From Acidobacteriota bacterium (GTDB taxonomy: Bacteria; Acidobacteriota; Terriglobia; Terriglobales; Acidobacteriaceae): DNA of 6,531 bases. The stretch spans positions 1 through 6,531 of the forward strand of contig JAJZMO010000278.1 in the NCBI GenBank assembly GCA_021798235.1. The letters are read 5' to 3'. The notes under the pieces are model-generated. The model ran no database searches. It was not told where the DNA came from and worked only from the letters and a program-made list of their open reading frames with translations. Below are positions 1-5,214 of the stretch, piece after piece. The translations under genes and the position numbers were made by a program. Numbering within the stretch: position 1 is the first letter of the stretch; every line of letters begins with the position of its first letter.

Positions 1-661
1 CTTCCATGGTGCTCTCCGCAGCCCATGCGGACAAATCATCCAGCGTCACCGCCTGCTCCAGCGTCCACTCCCCCGCCTGCACGCGGCGCAGGCTGGCCAA
101 GTGTGCGCCACATCCCAACCGCTGCCCCAAATCATGCGCGATGGAGCGAATATATCCGCCGGAGGAGACCTCCATGTCAAAGTACGCCAGCGGTGCCTCG
201 TACCGCTGCAATTCCAGGCGCCGGACTTCAATACGCACCGGGCGCAGATCCACGGCCACGCCTGCGCGGGCCAGCTTATATGCGGGCTTGCCTGCAATTT
301 TCTTGGCCGAGTACGGCGGCGGCACCTGCTCAATCCAGCCTTGGAAACCGCCAGCCTGTTCGCGGATTTGCTCCAACGTCAACGCAGGCGCAACCACATC
401 GCCAACGCATTCGCCCTCGGCATCATAGGTGTCGGTGGCAAATCCAAAACGAATACTGCCGGTGTAGCGCTTGCCGTCCTGCACAAAGAATTGCGCCAGG
501 CGCGTGAACTTGCCCAGCAGCAGCGGCAACACGCCGGTGGCCATCGGGTCCAGCGTGCCCAGGTGGCCGATCGAACGCTCGCCGGTCAACTTGCGCACGC
601 GCGCCACCACATCGTGCGAGGTGAAGCCCTGCGGCTTGTCGAGAATCAGGAGTCCGTTCAT
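1..661 (-). CDS. truB: tRNA pseudouridine(55) synthase TruB, C-terminus cut by window edge
   Basis: Isomerises U55 of the tRNA T-loop to pseudouridine in the cytoplasm. Reading the minus strand from ATG at 661 gives about 220 uninterrupted residues opening MNGLLILDKPQGFTSHD, the usual TruB N-terminus. The catalytic motif GHLGTLDPMATG spans residues 32-43, with Asp38 as the expected nucleophile. Tyr66 in the KRYTG stretch matches the conserved active-site tyrosine. PPPYSAKKI (about 114-122) and SSGGYIRSIAHDLG (about 166-179) are further family blocks. The frame is still open at base 1, so part of the C-terminal region (the family is about 230-310 residues) lies outside the window. ATG661 is the only good start: an in-frame TGA lies at 706-704 with no other ATG between. 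No Shine-Dalgarno is visible; the bases before ATG are the pyrimidine run CTTCCTCCTC. A hairpin terminator lies just upstream. Family assignment is near certain. Confidence 0.95.
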   Translation of the reverse strand, partial: MNGLLILDKPQGFTSHDVVARVRKLTGERSIGHLGTLDPMATGVLPLLLGKFTRLAQFFVQDGKRYTGSIRFGFATDTYDAEGECVGDVVAPALTLEQIREQAGGFQGWIEQVPPPYSAKKIAGKPAYKLARAGVAVDLRPVRIEVRRLELQRYEAPLAYFDMEVSSGGYIRSIAHDLGQRLGCGAHLASLRRVQAGEWTLEQAVTLDDLSAWAAESTME

Positions 662-686
662 GAGGAGGAAGATCGTGCACTCGAAG

Positions 687-717
687 AAAAGCGTGCCGTG
701 GGTTCAGCACGGCACGC
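687..717 (-). terminator. Intrinsic terminator or attenuator between folE and truB
   Basis: On the minus strand a perfect 10-bp stem, GCGTGCCGTG (717-708) paired with CACGGCACGC (700-691), encloses a 7-base loop and is followed at once by TTTTCTTC (690-683). This is a good rho-independent terminator shape, though the T-tract is interrupted. It starts 25 bases after the folE stop. On the plus strand no T-tract follows, so it acts leftward. It sits about 26 bases before the truB start, so it may also be a partial terminator within a longer transcript. Confidence 0.75.
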
Positions 718-742
718 CGCAAACAAAAATCCAGCCTTGGTT

Positions 743-1354
743 TTAGATTCCGTTGGTCTCACGCTGGCGCACCAGCGAGAGAAACTCATTGCGCGTCTGC
801 TGCTCTCGGAAGGCCCCCAGCATGGTTGAGGTCACCGTGGAGGAGTGCTGTTTTTCGACTCCGCGCATCATCATGCACAGATGCCGCGCCTCCACCACCA
901 CGCCCACACCCTGCGGATGAATCGCGTCCTCGATGGCCTCGGCAATCTGGCGCGTCAGGCGTTCCTGCACTTGCAGGCGACGGGCAAAGACCTCCACCAA
1001 GCGGGGAATTTTGCTCAGCCCAATCACTTTGCCCTTGGGAATATAGGCCACGTGCACCTTGCCAAAAAACGGCAGCATGTGGTGTTCGCACAGCGAGAAG
1101 ACCTCGACATCTTTGACGATGACCATCTCGTCGTACTCAACGTTGAAGAGCGCTCCGCGCAGGATCTTGCGTGCGTCCTCGGTGTAGCCCTTGGTCAAAA
1201 ATTGCAGCGACTTTTCCATCCGCTCCGGCGTGCGTTGCAATCCATCGCGGTTGGGGTCTTCTCCCAGACGGGACAGCATTTCCTGATAGATCTCTTGCGT
1301 GGAAAATTCCTGCAAATCCCTGGTCGGCTTTTGGATCAAAGCTGGTTGTGCCAT
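743..1354 (-). CDS. folE: GTP cyclohydrolase I (FolE, type IA)
   Basis: Converts GTP to 7,8-dihydroneopterin triphosphate and formate, the entry step for folate, biopterin-type pterins and queuosine; family members are cytoplasmic homodecamers. The 203-residue product has the family's usual length. Zinc ligands are Cys89 and His92 in the [10 protein letters not shown] block and Cys160 in [11 protein letters not shown]; the Cys-Cys spacing of 71 equals that of the E. coli enzyme (Cys110/Cys181). GLQRTPERM (38-46) and the C-terminal TRNEFLSLV block are also typical. Start: ATG1354 has AAAAAGGAG six bases upstream. A longer in-frame reading from 1384 adds ten residues ([10 protein letters not shown]) that would translate through this ribosome site, so it is rejected. 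It lies 79 bases downstream of the second PTPS gene on the same strand and is followed by a hairpin terminator. No frameshift or missing key residue was seen. Confidence 0.96.
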   Translation of the reverse strand: MAQPALIQKPTRDLQEFSTQEIYQEMLSRLGEDPNRDGLQRTPERMEKSLQFLTKGYTEDARKILRGALFNVEYDEMVIVKDVEVFSLCEHHMLPFFGKVHVAYIPKGKVIGLSKIPRLVEVFARRLQVQERLTRQIAEAIEDAIHPQGVGVVVEARHLCMMMRGVEKQHSSTVTSTMLGAFREQQTRNEFLSLVRQRETNGI

Positions 1355-1360
1355 ATGTAT

Positions 1361-1369
1361 CTCCTTTTT
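1361..1369 (-). promoter_or_regulatory. Strong ribosome binding site of folE
   Basis: The minus strand reads AAAAAGGAG (1369-1361), then ATACAT, then ATG at 1354. The near-ideal spacing fixes the folE start at 1354 rather than at the upstream in-frame candidate at 1384. Confidence 0.8.
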
Positions 1370-1433
1370 CCCGGCTGACGGCACTGTTCGTCTCCCATCG
1401 GTTCAGACTTGGTACGGGCTTGCGCGCTGAACA

Positions 1434-1868
1434 TTACTGGCGTGCAGAGATTAGATGCCACTCGCGCTCGGAGTATTCAAAAGAATTGTTGGAAGTTTCG
1501 TCCACTCGTACATCCTCCAGCATGACATGCGCAAAGCCGCTTTTGATGATTCGGTAGATCTCGCGGCAGAGATTTTCCGTAGTTGGAACCAGTTTTTCAA
1601 ATGCGGAATCCAAGTTTAAATTTTTATGATCGAAGCGCTCACAAATTACGCGCCGCACAAATCCATCCAGTTCCCCCAAGTTACAGACCATGCCGGTCAC
1701 CGGATCCATCGGCCCGCTCACGGTTACCCGCACCACATAGTTGTGTCCGTGCCCGTGTGGATTGTTGCACTTTCCATAGATCGCGCGATTTTGCTCTGGC
1801 GTGTAGGCATCATTGTGCAAGCGATGCGAAGCACTGAAGTGATAGCGGCGCGACAGATAGACCTTCAT
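1434..1868 (-). CDS. 6-pyruvoyltetrahydropterin synthase family protein, second of two tandem paralogues
   Basis: 144 residues of the PTPS/QueD (COG0720) T-fold family, which acts on 7,8-dihydroneopterin triphosphate, the FolE product. Zinc ligands are His15 (FSASHRL), His40 and His42 in GKCNNPHGHGHNY. Cys34 and the pair Asp80-His81 (FDHKNLNLD) form the expected catalytic triad. PTTEN (95-99) and Glu124 (VDETSNN) match the pterin-anchoring region. Cys34 to His40 has five intervening residues (C-x5-H-x-H), as in animal PTPS, whereas E. coli QueD has C-x3-H-x-H. I infer a biopterin-type or related activity, but QueD-like 6-carboxytetrahydropterin synthase activity cannot be excluded. Its ATG overlaps the previous gene's TGA (ATGA), implying translational coupling; the GGTGAG just upstream is too close to serve as a normal ribosome site. 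Compared with its neighbour it has a longer, unrelated C-terminal tail (SEREWHLISARQ). folE follows 79 bases later. Confidence 0.9.
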   Translation of the reverse strand: MKVYLSRRYHFSASHRLHNDAYTPEQNRAIYGKCNNPHGHGHNYVVRVTVSGPMDPVTGMVCNLGELDGFVRRVICERFDHKNLNLDSAFEKLVPTTENLCREIYRIIKSGFAHVMLEDVRVDETSNNSFEYSEREWHLISARQ

Positions 1869-2275
1869 GGCTCACCGTAATAGTCGGCAAACAAGTCGGG
1901 CATCTCATAGACGCGCACGCGATGCAGCCGCGCACCCTGGATTTTGCCCGCGAGTCTATGCCAAATCGCCACGGCAATGTTCTCCGTTGTCGGCAATGTG
2001 CTGCGAAACTCGGGAACTTCCAAGTTCAAATGGCGATGATCATAGACCTGCACCACCTCGCGCTCTATCGTGTCTTTGAGCGCCTTCAAATCCATCACAA
2101 AGCCGGAGACAGGATCGACCTTGCCTTCGATCGTGACCTCTAGCGTGTAATTGTGTCCGTGCCCGTTGCGATTGGCGCATTTGCCAAAAAGGCGCAGATT
2201 CTCCTCCGCCGACCAAGCATCGACGTAGTAATAATGCGCTGCGGAGAACTCGGCCTTGCGGGTCAGCAGAAGCAT
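1865..2275 (-). CDS. 6-pyruvoyltetrahydropterin synthase family protein, first of two tandem paralogues
   Basis: 136 residues, again PTPS/QueD (COG0720). Zinc ligands are His14 (FSAAHYYY), His39 and His41 in GKCANRNGHGHNY. Cys33 and Asp79-His80 (YDHRHLNLE) are the expected catalytic residues, PTTEN lies at 95-99 and Glu124 in RVYEMPD is the pterin-binding glutamate. EENLRLFGKC and the VYE ending resemble animal PTPS closely, more so than the downstream copy. Spacing is C-x5-H-x-H, the pattern associated with tetrahydrobiopterin-type enzymes. By eye the two paralogues share roughly a third of residues, mostly motifs, so the duplication looks old. Start ATG2275 is preceded by AAGGGA about five bases upstream. 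It follows the glycosyltransferase by 86 bases and its stop overlaps the next start by four bases. Substrate is presumably dihydroneopterin triphosphate; the exact product is not determined by the sequence. Confidence 0.92.
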   Translation of the reverse strand: MLLLTRKAEFSAAHYYYVDAWSAEENLRLFGKCANRNGHGHNYTLEVTIEGKVDPVSGFVMDLKALKDTIEREVVQVYDHRHLNLEVPEFRSTLPTTENIAVAIWHRLAGKIQGARLHRVRVYEMPDLFADYYGEP

Positions 2276-2361
2276 ACGATTCCCTTAGTGTATCCGCTCC
2301 CAGAGCAAAAAGCGCACGAAATGGCCGTCGATAGGCAGCAATGCCCGCGCTGGGAACGCAA

Positions 2362-3438
2362 TTATCGGCTTTGGCCTGCGGATGTGCCGGGGGCACCCCC
2401 AGCCGCTGCGGATCGGTAGATTCGCCCCTTCCACTCCACCTTACGCCGCAGATGTTTATGCAGCCAACTGCGCACGAGCAACGCAGCGAACAAGGACAAC
2501 CCCAACGGAGCCAGCAAGGTGTCCGCAAAAGGAAAATGTGCCTTGGCCGTGCGCGCATAGACCACGCCCAAACGCCACACCCACCACAACAACACCGCAA
2601 CCCGCTGCACCGGAAAGACCAGCCACGCCGCCAAAAACGGCAGGCCCAGCAACAGAAAAAACTCAGCCCCTCGCCCCAGCGCCAACAGCAGCGCGTTGGG
2701 AAACAACAGCGCCAGATTTTTCGTCCAGCCTTCGATCATGGCCGCCGTGCTGCGATACATGCGCGCGCTCACCGCATCGGGGGCATAGCGAAAACGCAGC
2801 CCCACCTGGGAGCGTTTGGCGCGTTTGGCCAAGGCCACATCCTCCAAAATCGCTGCGCATACCGCTGCGTGGCCGCCGATGCGGTCATAGGACGTGCGCG
2901 CGATCAGCAGAAATTGTCCATTCGCTGCAGCCACGGAAGCGCCCGGATCGTTGACGCGCTGCGGCGGATATTTGGATGCCAACTCTGCAAAGACCACCGG
3001 CATCAACGCGCGTTGCGCCAAGCCCTGCACCTGTTGGCGCGGGGAGTACGAGAGCAAGCCCACCTGCGCACGCTCGGCCTCATGCAACGCGCGGCGCAGA
3101 TTTCCCGGCTCATGCAGCGTGTCCGCATCGGTAAAGAGCAGCCAAGCACCGCGAGCCTGCCGCGCTGCCGTCCAACAGGCATGGGCCTTGCCGGTCCAAC
3201 CCTGCGGCAACTCGGGCGCAACCAACACCGTGACGCCTGCAAACGATTCCGCAATCGCGCGCGTCGCATCGCTGGAGTGGTCGTCCACGACGAGCAACTC
3301 CCAATCCGTACCCAACACAAATCCAACGTCGGACTGCGCCACAAGCGAGCGCAGGCAATCCCCCAGACAATCCGCCTCATCTCGCGCCGGAATGATCACC
3401 GACAACACCATCGCGCAGTCCTTGTCCACTTGGCTCAC
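2362..3438 (-). CDS. Membrane-anchored family 2 glycosyltransferase (CrtQ/HpnB-like)
   Basis: A GT-A fold glycosyltransferase of 358 residues, expected to move a sugar from a nucleotide-sugar donor to a lipid or other acceptor at the inner membrane. Numbering from GTG3438: the first strand LSVIIPARDEADCL is at 12-25, Asp52-Asp53 in VVDDHSSDAT bind the nucleotide, LPQGWTGKAHA is at 78-87, the metal-binding DAD is 104-106 in LLFTDADTLHEP, a catalytic Glu-Asp pair is 199-200 (ILEDVALAKRAK), and RMYRSTAAMIEGWTKN (226-241) replaces the usual QxxRW region. Three or four hydrophobic segments follow (about 244-325), then a basic tail ending KVEWKGRIY. The PGWTGK block and C-terminal helices recall carotenoid glycosyltransferase CrtQ and hopanoid-associated HpnB, but the acceptor is unknown. 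Start is uncertain: GTG3438 has GGAAGGA nine bases upstream, while ATG3411 (349 residues) has AAGGA seven bases upstream and is equally plausible. It is first in the cluster leading to the PTPS genes. Confidence 0.88.
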   Translation of the reverse strand: MSQVDKDCAMVLSVIIPARDEADCLGDCLRSLVAQSDVGFVLGTDWELLVVDDHSSDATRAIAESFAGVTVLVAPELPQGWTGKAHACWTAARQARGAWLLFTDADTLHEPGNLRRALHEAERAQVGLLSYSPRQQVQGLAQRALMPVVFAELASKYPPQRVNDPGASVAAANGQFLLIARTSYDRIGGHAAVCAAILEDVALAKRAKRSQVGLRFRYAPDAVSARMYRSTAAMIEGWTKNLALLFPNALLLALGRGAEFFLLLGLPFLAAWLVFPVQRVAVLLWWVWRLGVVYARTAKAHFPFADTLLAPLGLSLFAALLVRSWLHKHLRRKVEWKGRIYRSAAAGGAPGTSAGQSR

Positions 3439-3476
3439 TGGCCCATTTCCTTCCCGCAGTCTGGATCCTGAACTCG

Positions 3477-3482
3477 TATTAT
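3477..3482 (+). promoter_or_regulatory. Possible -10 box for tlpA, overlapping the divergent -10
   Basis: The plus strand reads TATTAT at 3477-3482, six bases before the GTG start of tlpA. A transcript begun at normal distance would start at or next to GTG3489, which would be a leaderless message. No convincing -35 is visible. It shares five bases with the opposite-strand TATAAT. Confidence 0.35.
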
Positions 3483-3483
3483 A
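3478..3483 (-). promoter_or_regulatory. Probable -10 box for the glycosyltransferase-PTPS-folE cluster
   Basis: The minus strand reads a perfect TATAAT (3483-3478) 39 bases before GTG3438, giving a predicted leader of about 33 bases. No good TTGACA-like -35 is present at 16-19 bases upstream (that stretch is GC-rich and lies inside tlpA), so the call rests on the -10 alone and on its position at the head of a same-strand gene cluster. Confidence 0.45.
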
Positions 3484-3488
3484 GAAAG

Positions 3489-4004
3489 GTGAAGCTGCGC
3501 GCGTCGCATGGTTCGATTCTTGGATTGCTGCTGGGGCTGCTCTGCACCGCAGGCTGCAATCGCGGCTCGCTGCCGCGCAATATTGGCACGCTCGCGCCAG
3601 AGTTTACCCTCCGCGACGCCGACACCGGACAGACCATCAGCCTGCGGCAGTATCGTGGCCAAGTCGTGTTGTTGAATTTTTGGGCTACATGGTGCCCGCC
3701 CTGCCTGGAAGAGCTACCCTCTCTGCTCGATCTGCACCGGCGCATGCCCCAACTTGCCATTCTAGCCATCAGCGTGGACACGGATGCTGCATCCTATCAA
3801 CAATTCCTGCGTGAAAACCGCGTGGACTTCATAGATCTGCGCGATCCAGAACAGACCGTCAACCACATTTACGGCACCGTGCAATTTCCAGAAACGTATG
3901 TCATCGACCCCAGTGGTCGCCTGCGCCGCAAGTTTATCGGCGCGCAAGACTGGACCAGCCCAGAAATCACACACTATCTTCAGGCAATTTCCGCCCAAAA
4001 ATAA
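3489..4004 (+). CDS. TlpA/ResA-like thioredoxin-fold protein, probable lipoprotein
   Basis: 171 residues. An envelope thiol-disulfide oxidoreductase of the TlpA/ResA group, typically reducing disulfides in apocytochrome c or other exported proteins. Residues 1-23 form a signal: K2 and R4, a hydrophobic run (I10-L18) and TAGC ending at Cys23, which resembles a lipobox although Thr rather than Leu/Val/Ile is at -3. The thioredoxin domain follows: APEFTLRDADTG (36-47), FWATWCPPC with active site Cys69-Pro-Pro-Cys72, ISVDTD (94-99) and the cis-proline loop FPETYVID (Pro134). The Pro-Pro between the cysteines is usual for this group. GTG3489 is the first start in its frame; no Shine-Dalgarno at normal distance is seen (AGAAAG abuts the GTG). 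It is the only rightward gene, divergent from the glycosyltransferase (50-base gap) and convergent with ilvC (54-base gap). Partner proteins are not evident here, so the specific role is unknown. Confidence 0.9.
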   Translation: MKLRASHGSILGLLLGLLCTAGCNRGSLPRNIGTLAPEFTLRDADTGQTISLRQYRGQVVLLNFWATWCPPCLEELPSLLDLHRRMPQLAILAISVDTDAASYQQFLRENRVDFIDLRDPEQTVNHIYGTVQFPETYVIDPSGRLRRKFIGAQDWTSPEITHYLQAISAQK

Positions 4005-4034
4005 ATCCAGGGAAACCGTTGCGGCTCCCCTGGA
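3997..4034 (-). terminator. Intrinsic terminator of the ilvBHC operon
   Basis: On the minus strand TCCAGGG (4034-4028) pairs with CCCTGGA (4012-4006). The 15-base interior contains a smaller CCG/CGG helix, and TTTATTTTT (4005-3997) follows immediately. It begins 24 bases after the ilvC stop. The T-tract overlaps the stop codon of the convergent tlpA. On the plus strand the downstream bases are not T-rich, so it should work mainly for ilvC. Confidence 0.7.
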
Positions 4035-4058
4035 ATATCCCCATAAATTGGAGTCTGC

Positions 4059-5120
4059 TTACGCGCCGACAGTGGCCGTTTCCTTGGCCTTGGGCGTGTT
4101 GCGCTGCACAGTGTTGTCCTTGACGACGACCGAATCCAGAAACTGCATGGAAGCACGCAGCGGTTCGCCGACGGCTTCGATGGAGTGCTTGGATTCTTCG
4201 GCGCGCTTGGCCTCAAACCATTTGCGTCCGGTGTTGTTCTCGTTGATCCAGTTTTTGGCGAAGGTGCCATCCTGAATATCGGTGAGCAACTGCTTCATGG
4301 CCGCGCGGGTCTGGTCGGTGACGATGCGCGGGCCGGCAACGTAGTCGCCGTATTCGGCAGTCTCTGAGATCGAGTAGCGCATATAGTTCAAGCCGCCGCG
4401 ATACATCAGATCGACGATCAACTTCAGCTCATGCAGGCACTCGTAATAGGCAACTTCTGGCTGATAGCCAGCGTTGACAAGCGTCTCAAAGGCAGCCTTG
4501 ACCATCGCGCTGGTGCCGCCGCAGAGCACGGCCTGCTCGCCGAAGAGATCGGTTTCGGTCTCTTCCTTGAAGGTCGTTTGCAACACACCGGCGCGGGTGC
4601 AGCCAATGCCGCGCGCGTAGGAGAGCGCGTCAGCGAAGGCGTTGCCGCTGGCATCCTGTTCGACGGCGATGAGTCCGGGGACGCCGCCGCCTTCGGTGAA
4701 GACCTCACGCACGCGATGGCCGGGAGCCTTGGGCGCGACCATGCTGACGTCAATGTCCTTGGGCGGATCAATGGCGCGGAAGCGAATGTTGAAGCCGTGA
4801 GCGAACATGAGCGTCTTGCCCTTGGTCATGTGCTGCGCGATGGATTCAGCATAAATTTTGGCTGCGGTTTGATCGGGCACCAACATCATCACCACGTCCG
4901 CCCACTGCGCTGCCTCGGCAGGAGTTTTGACCACCAACCCCGCCTGTTGCGCGCGGGCGATGGACTTGCTGGTCGCGGGCAGGCCAATGCAGACCTCCAC
5001 GCCAGAGTCCTTCAGGTTGAGCGCGTGCGCGTGACCCTGCGATCCGTAGCCGATGATGGCCACCTTCTTTTTGCGGATCAAGCCGAGGTCCGCGTCTGCG
5101 TCGTAGTACATCTTTGCCAT
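4059..5120 (-). CDS. ilvC: Ketol-acid reductoisomerase (KARI, class I)
   Basis: Isomerises and reduces 2-acetolactate (or acetohydroxybutyrate) to the dihydroxy acid in valine, isoleucine and leucine synthesis, using NAD(P)H and Mg2+ in the cytoplasm. 353 residues. The Rossmann motif [17 protein letters not shown] is at 24-40. His108 (FAHGFNIRF) is the conserved active-site histidine. [11 protein letters not shown] is at 129-139. Metal ligands are Asp191 and Glu195 ([13 protein letters not shown]), Glu227 and Glu231 ([14 protein letters not shown]), and Ser252 lies in [12 protein letters not shown]. One knotted C-terminal domain and this length mark class I. A tail of about 20 residues beyond the usual end ([15 protein letters not shown]) accounts for its larger size. 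The cofactor loop reads GLPATSKS, with Pro48 where many class I enzymes have Arg. Start: ATG5120 has GGAAGGA upstream; the in-frame ATG5174 adds 18 residues unlike any KARI N-terminus and is rejected. Last gene of the ilv operon, followed by a terminator. Confidence 0.97.
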   Translation of the reverse strand: MAKMYYDADADLGLIRKKKVAIIGYGSQGHAHALNLKDSGVEVCIGLPATSKSIARAQQAGLVVKTPAEAAQWADVVMMLVPDQTAAKIYAESIAQHMTKGKTLMFAHGFNIRFRAIDPPKDIDVSMVAPKAPGHRVREVFTEGGGVPGLIAVEQDASGNAFADALSYARGIGCTRAGVLQTTFKEETETDLFGEQAVLCGGTSAMVKAAFETLVNAGYQPEVAYYECLHELKLIVDLMYRGGLNYMRYSISETAEYGDYVAGPRIVTDQTRAAMKQLLTDIQDGTFAKNWINENNTGRKWFEAKRAEESKHSIEAVGEPLRASMQFLDSVVVKDNTVQRNTPKAKETATVGA

Positions 5121-5126
5121 TGTGTG

Positions 5127-5135
5127 CTTCCTTCC
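5127..5135 (-). promoter_or_regulatory. Ribosome binding site of ilvC
   Basis: The minus strand reads GGAAGGAAG (5135-5127), with the AAGGA core eight bases before ATG5120. It decides for the 353-residue reading over the longer one from 5174. Confidence 0.75.
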
Positions 5136-5178
5136 ATGATGTTGAAAAATTGAAAATCGTTTTCTGAAACTCACGCTG

Positions 5179-5203
5179 CGCCGCGCAAAATTTTTCTGCG
5201 GCG
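5179..5203 (-). other. Hairpin in the ilvH-ilvC gap
   Basis: In the 94-base gap after ilvH, the minus strand can form CGCCGC (5203-5198)/GCGGCG (5184-5179) around a 13-base A/T-rich loop. No T-tract follows directly, so it is not a clear terminator. Closer to ilvC lie a small GAAAA-CGA-TTTTC hairpin and an A/T-rich stretch. It could be a processing or stabilising element within the operon transcript, or chance. Confidence 0.35.
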
Positions 5204-5214
5204 ACTAGCCGCAA

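Noticed and set aside
101..829. Plus-strand open frame of 242 codons spanning truB, the hairpin and the end of folE
   Set aside because: Antisense to two well-supported genes and reads through their terminator; no recognisable domain.
1351..1370. Resemblance of the folE ribosome site (AAGGAG, ATACATATG) to laboratory expression-vector leaders
   Set aside because: The match is short and the surrounding sequence is continuous native genomic context with normal neighbours, so it is coincidental.
2276..2361. A preQ1-type or other riboswitch before the PTPS genes
   Set aside because: The 86-base gap shows neither a short hairpin with an A-rich tail nor another recognisable aptamer; only a ribosome site is visible.
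2040..2600. Minus-strand open frame of 186 codons across the GT2 end, the gap and the first PTPS gene
   Set aside because: Out of frame with both genes and Arg/Cys-rich; the PTPS frame has the real motifs.
2341..3471. Long plus-strand open frame (376 codons) antisense to the glycosyltransferase
   Set aside because: It mirrors the GT2 gene almost exactly; the protein is rich in Gln, Arg and His with no recognisable domain, while the opposite strand carries a clear family. A by-product of G+C-rich codon use.
4431..5153. Plus-strand open frame of 240 codons antisense to ilvC
   Set aside because: Lies wholly within ilvC, has low-complexity composition and no family resemblance.
5121..5174. N-terminal extension of ilvC from ATG5174
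   Set aside because: The added 18 residues are unlike KARI N-termini and would be translated through the good GGAAGGA ribosome site of ATG5120.
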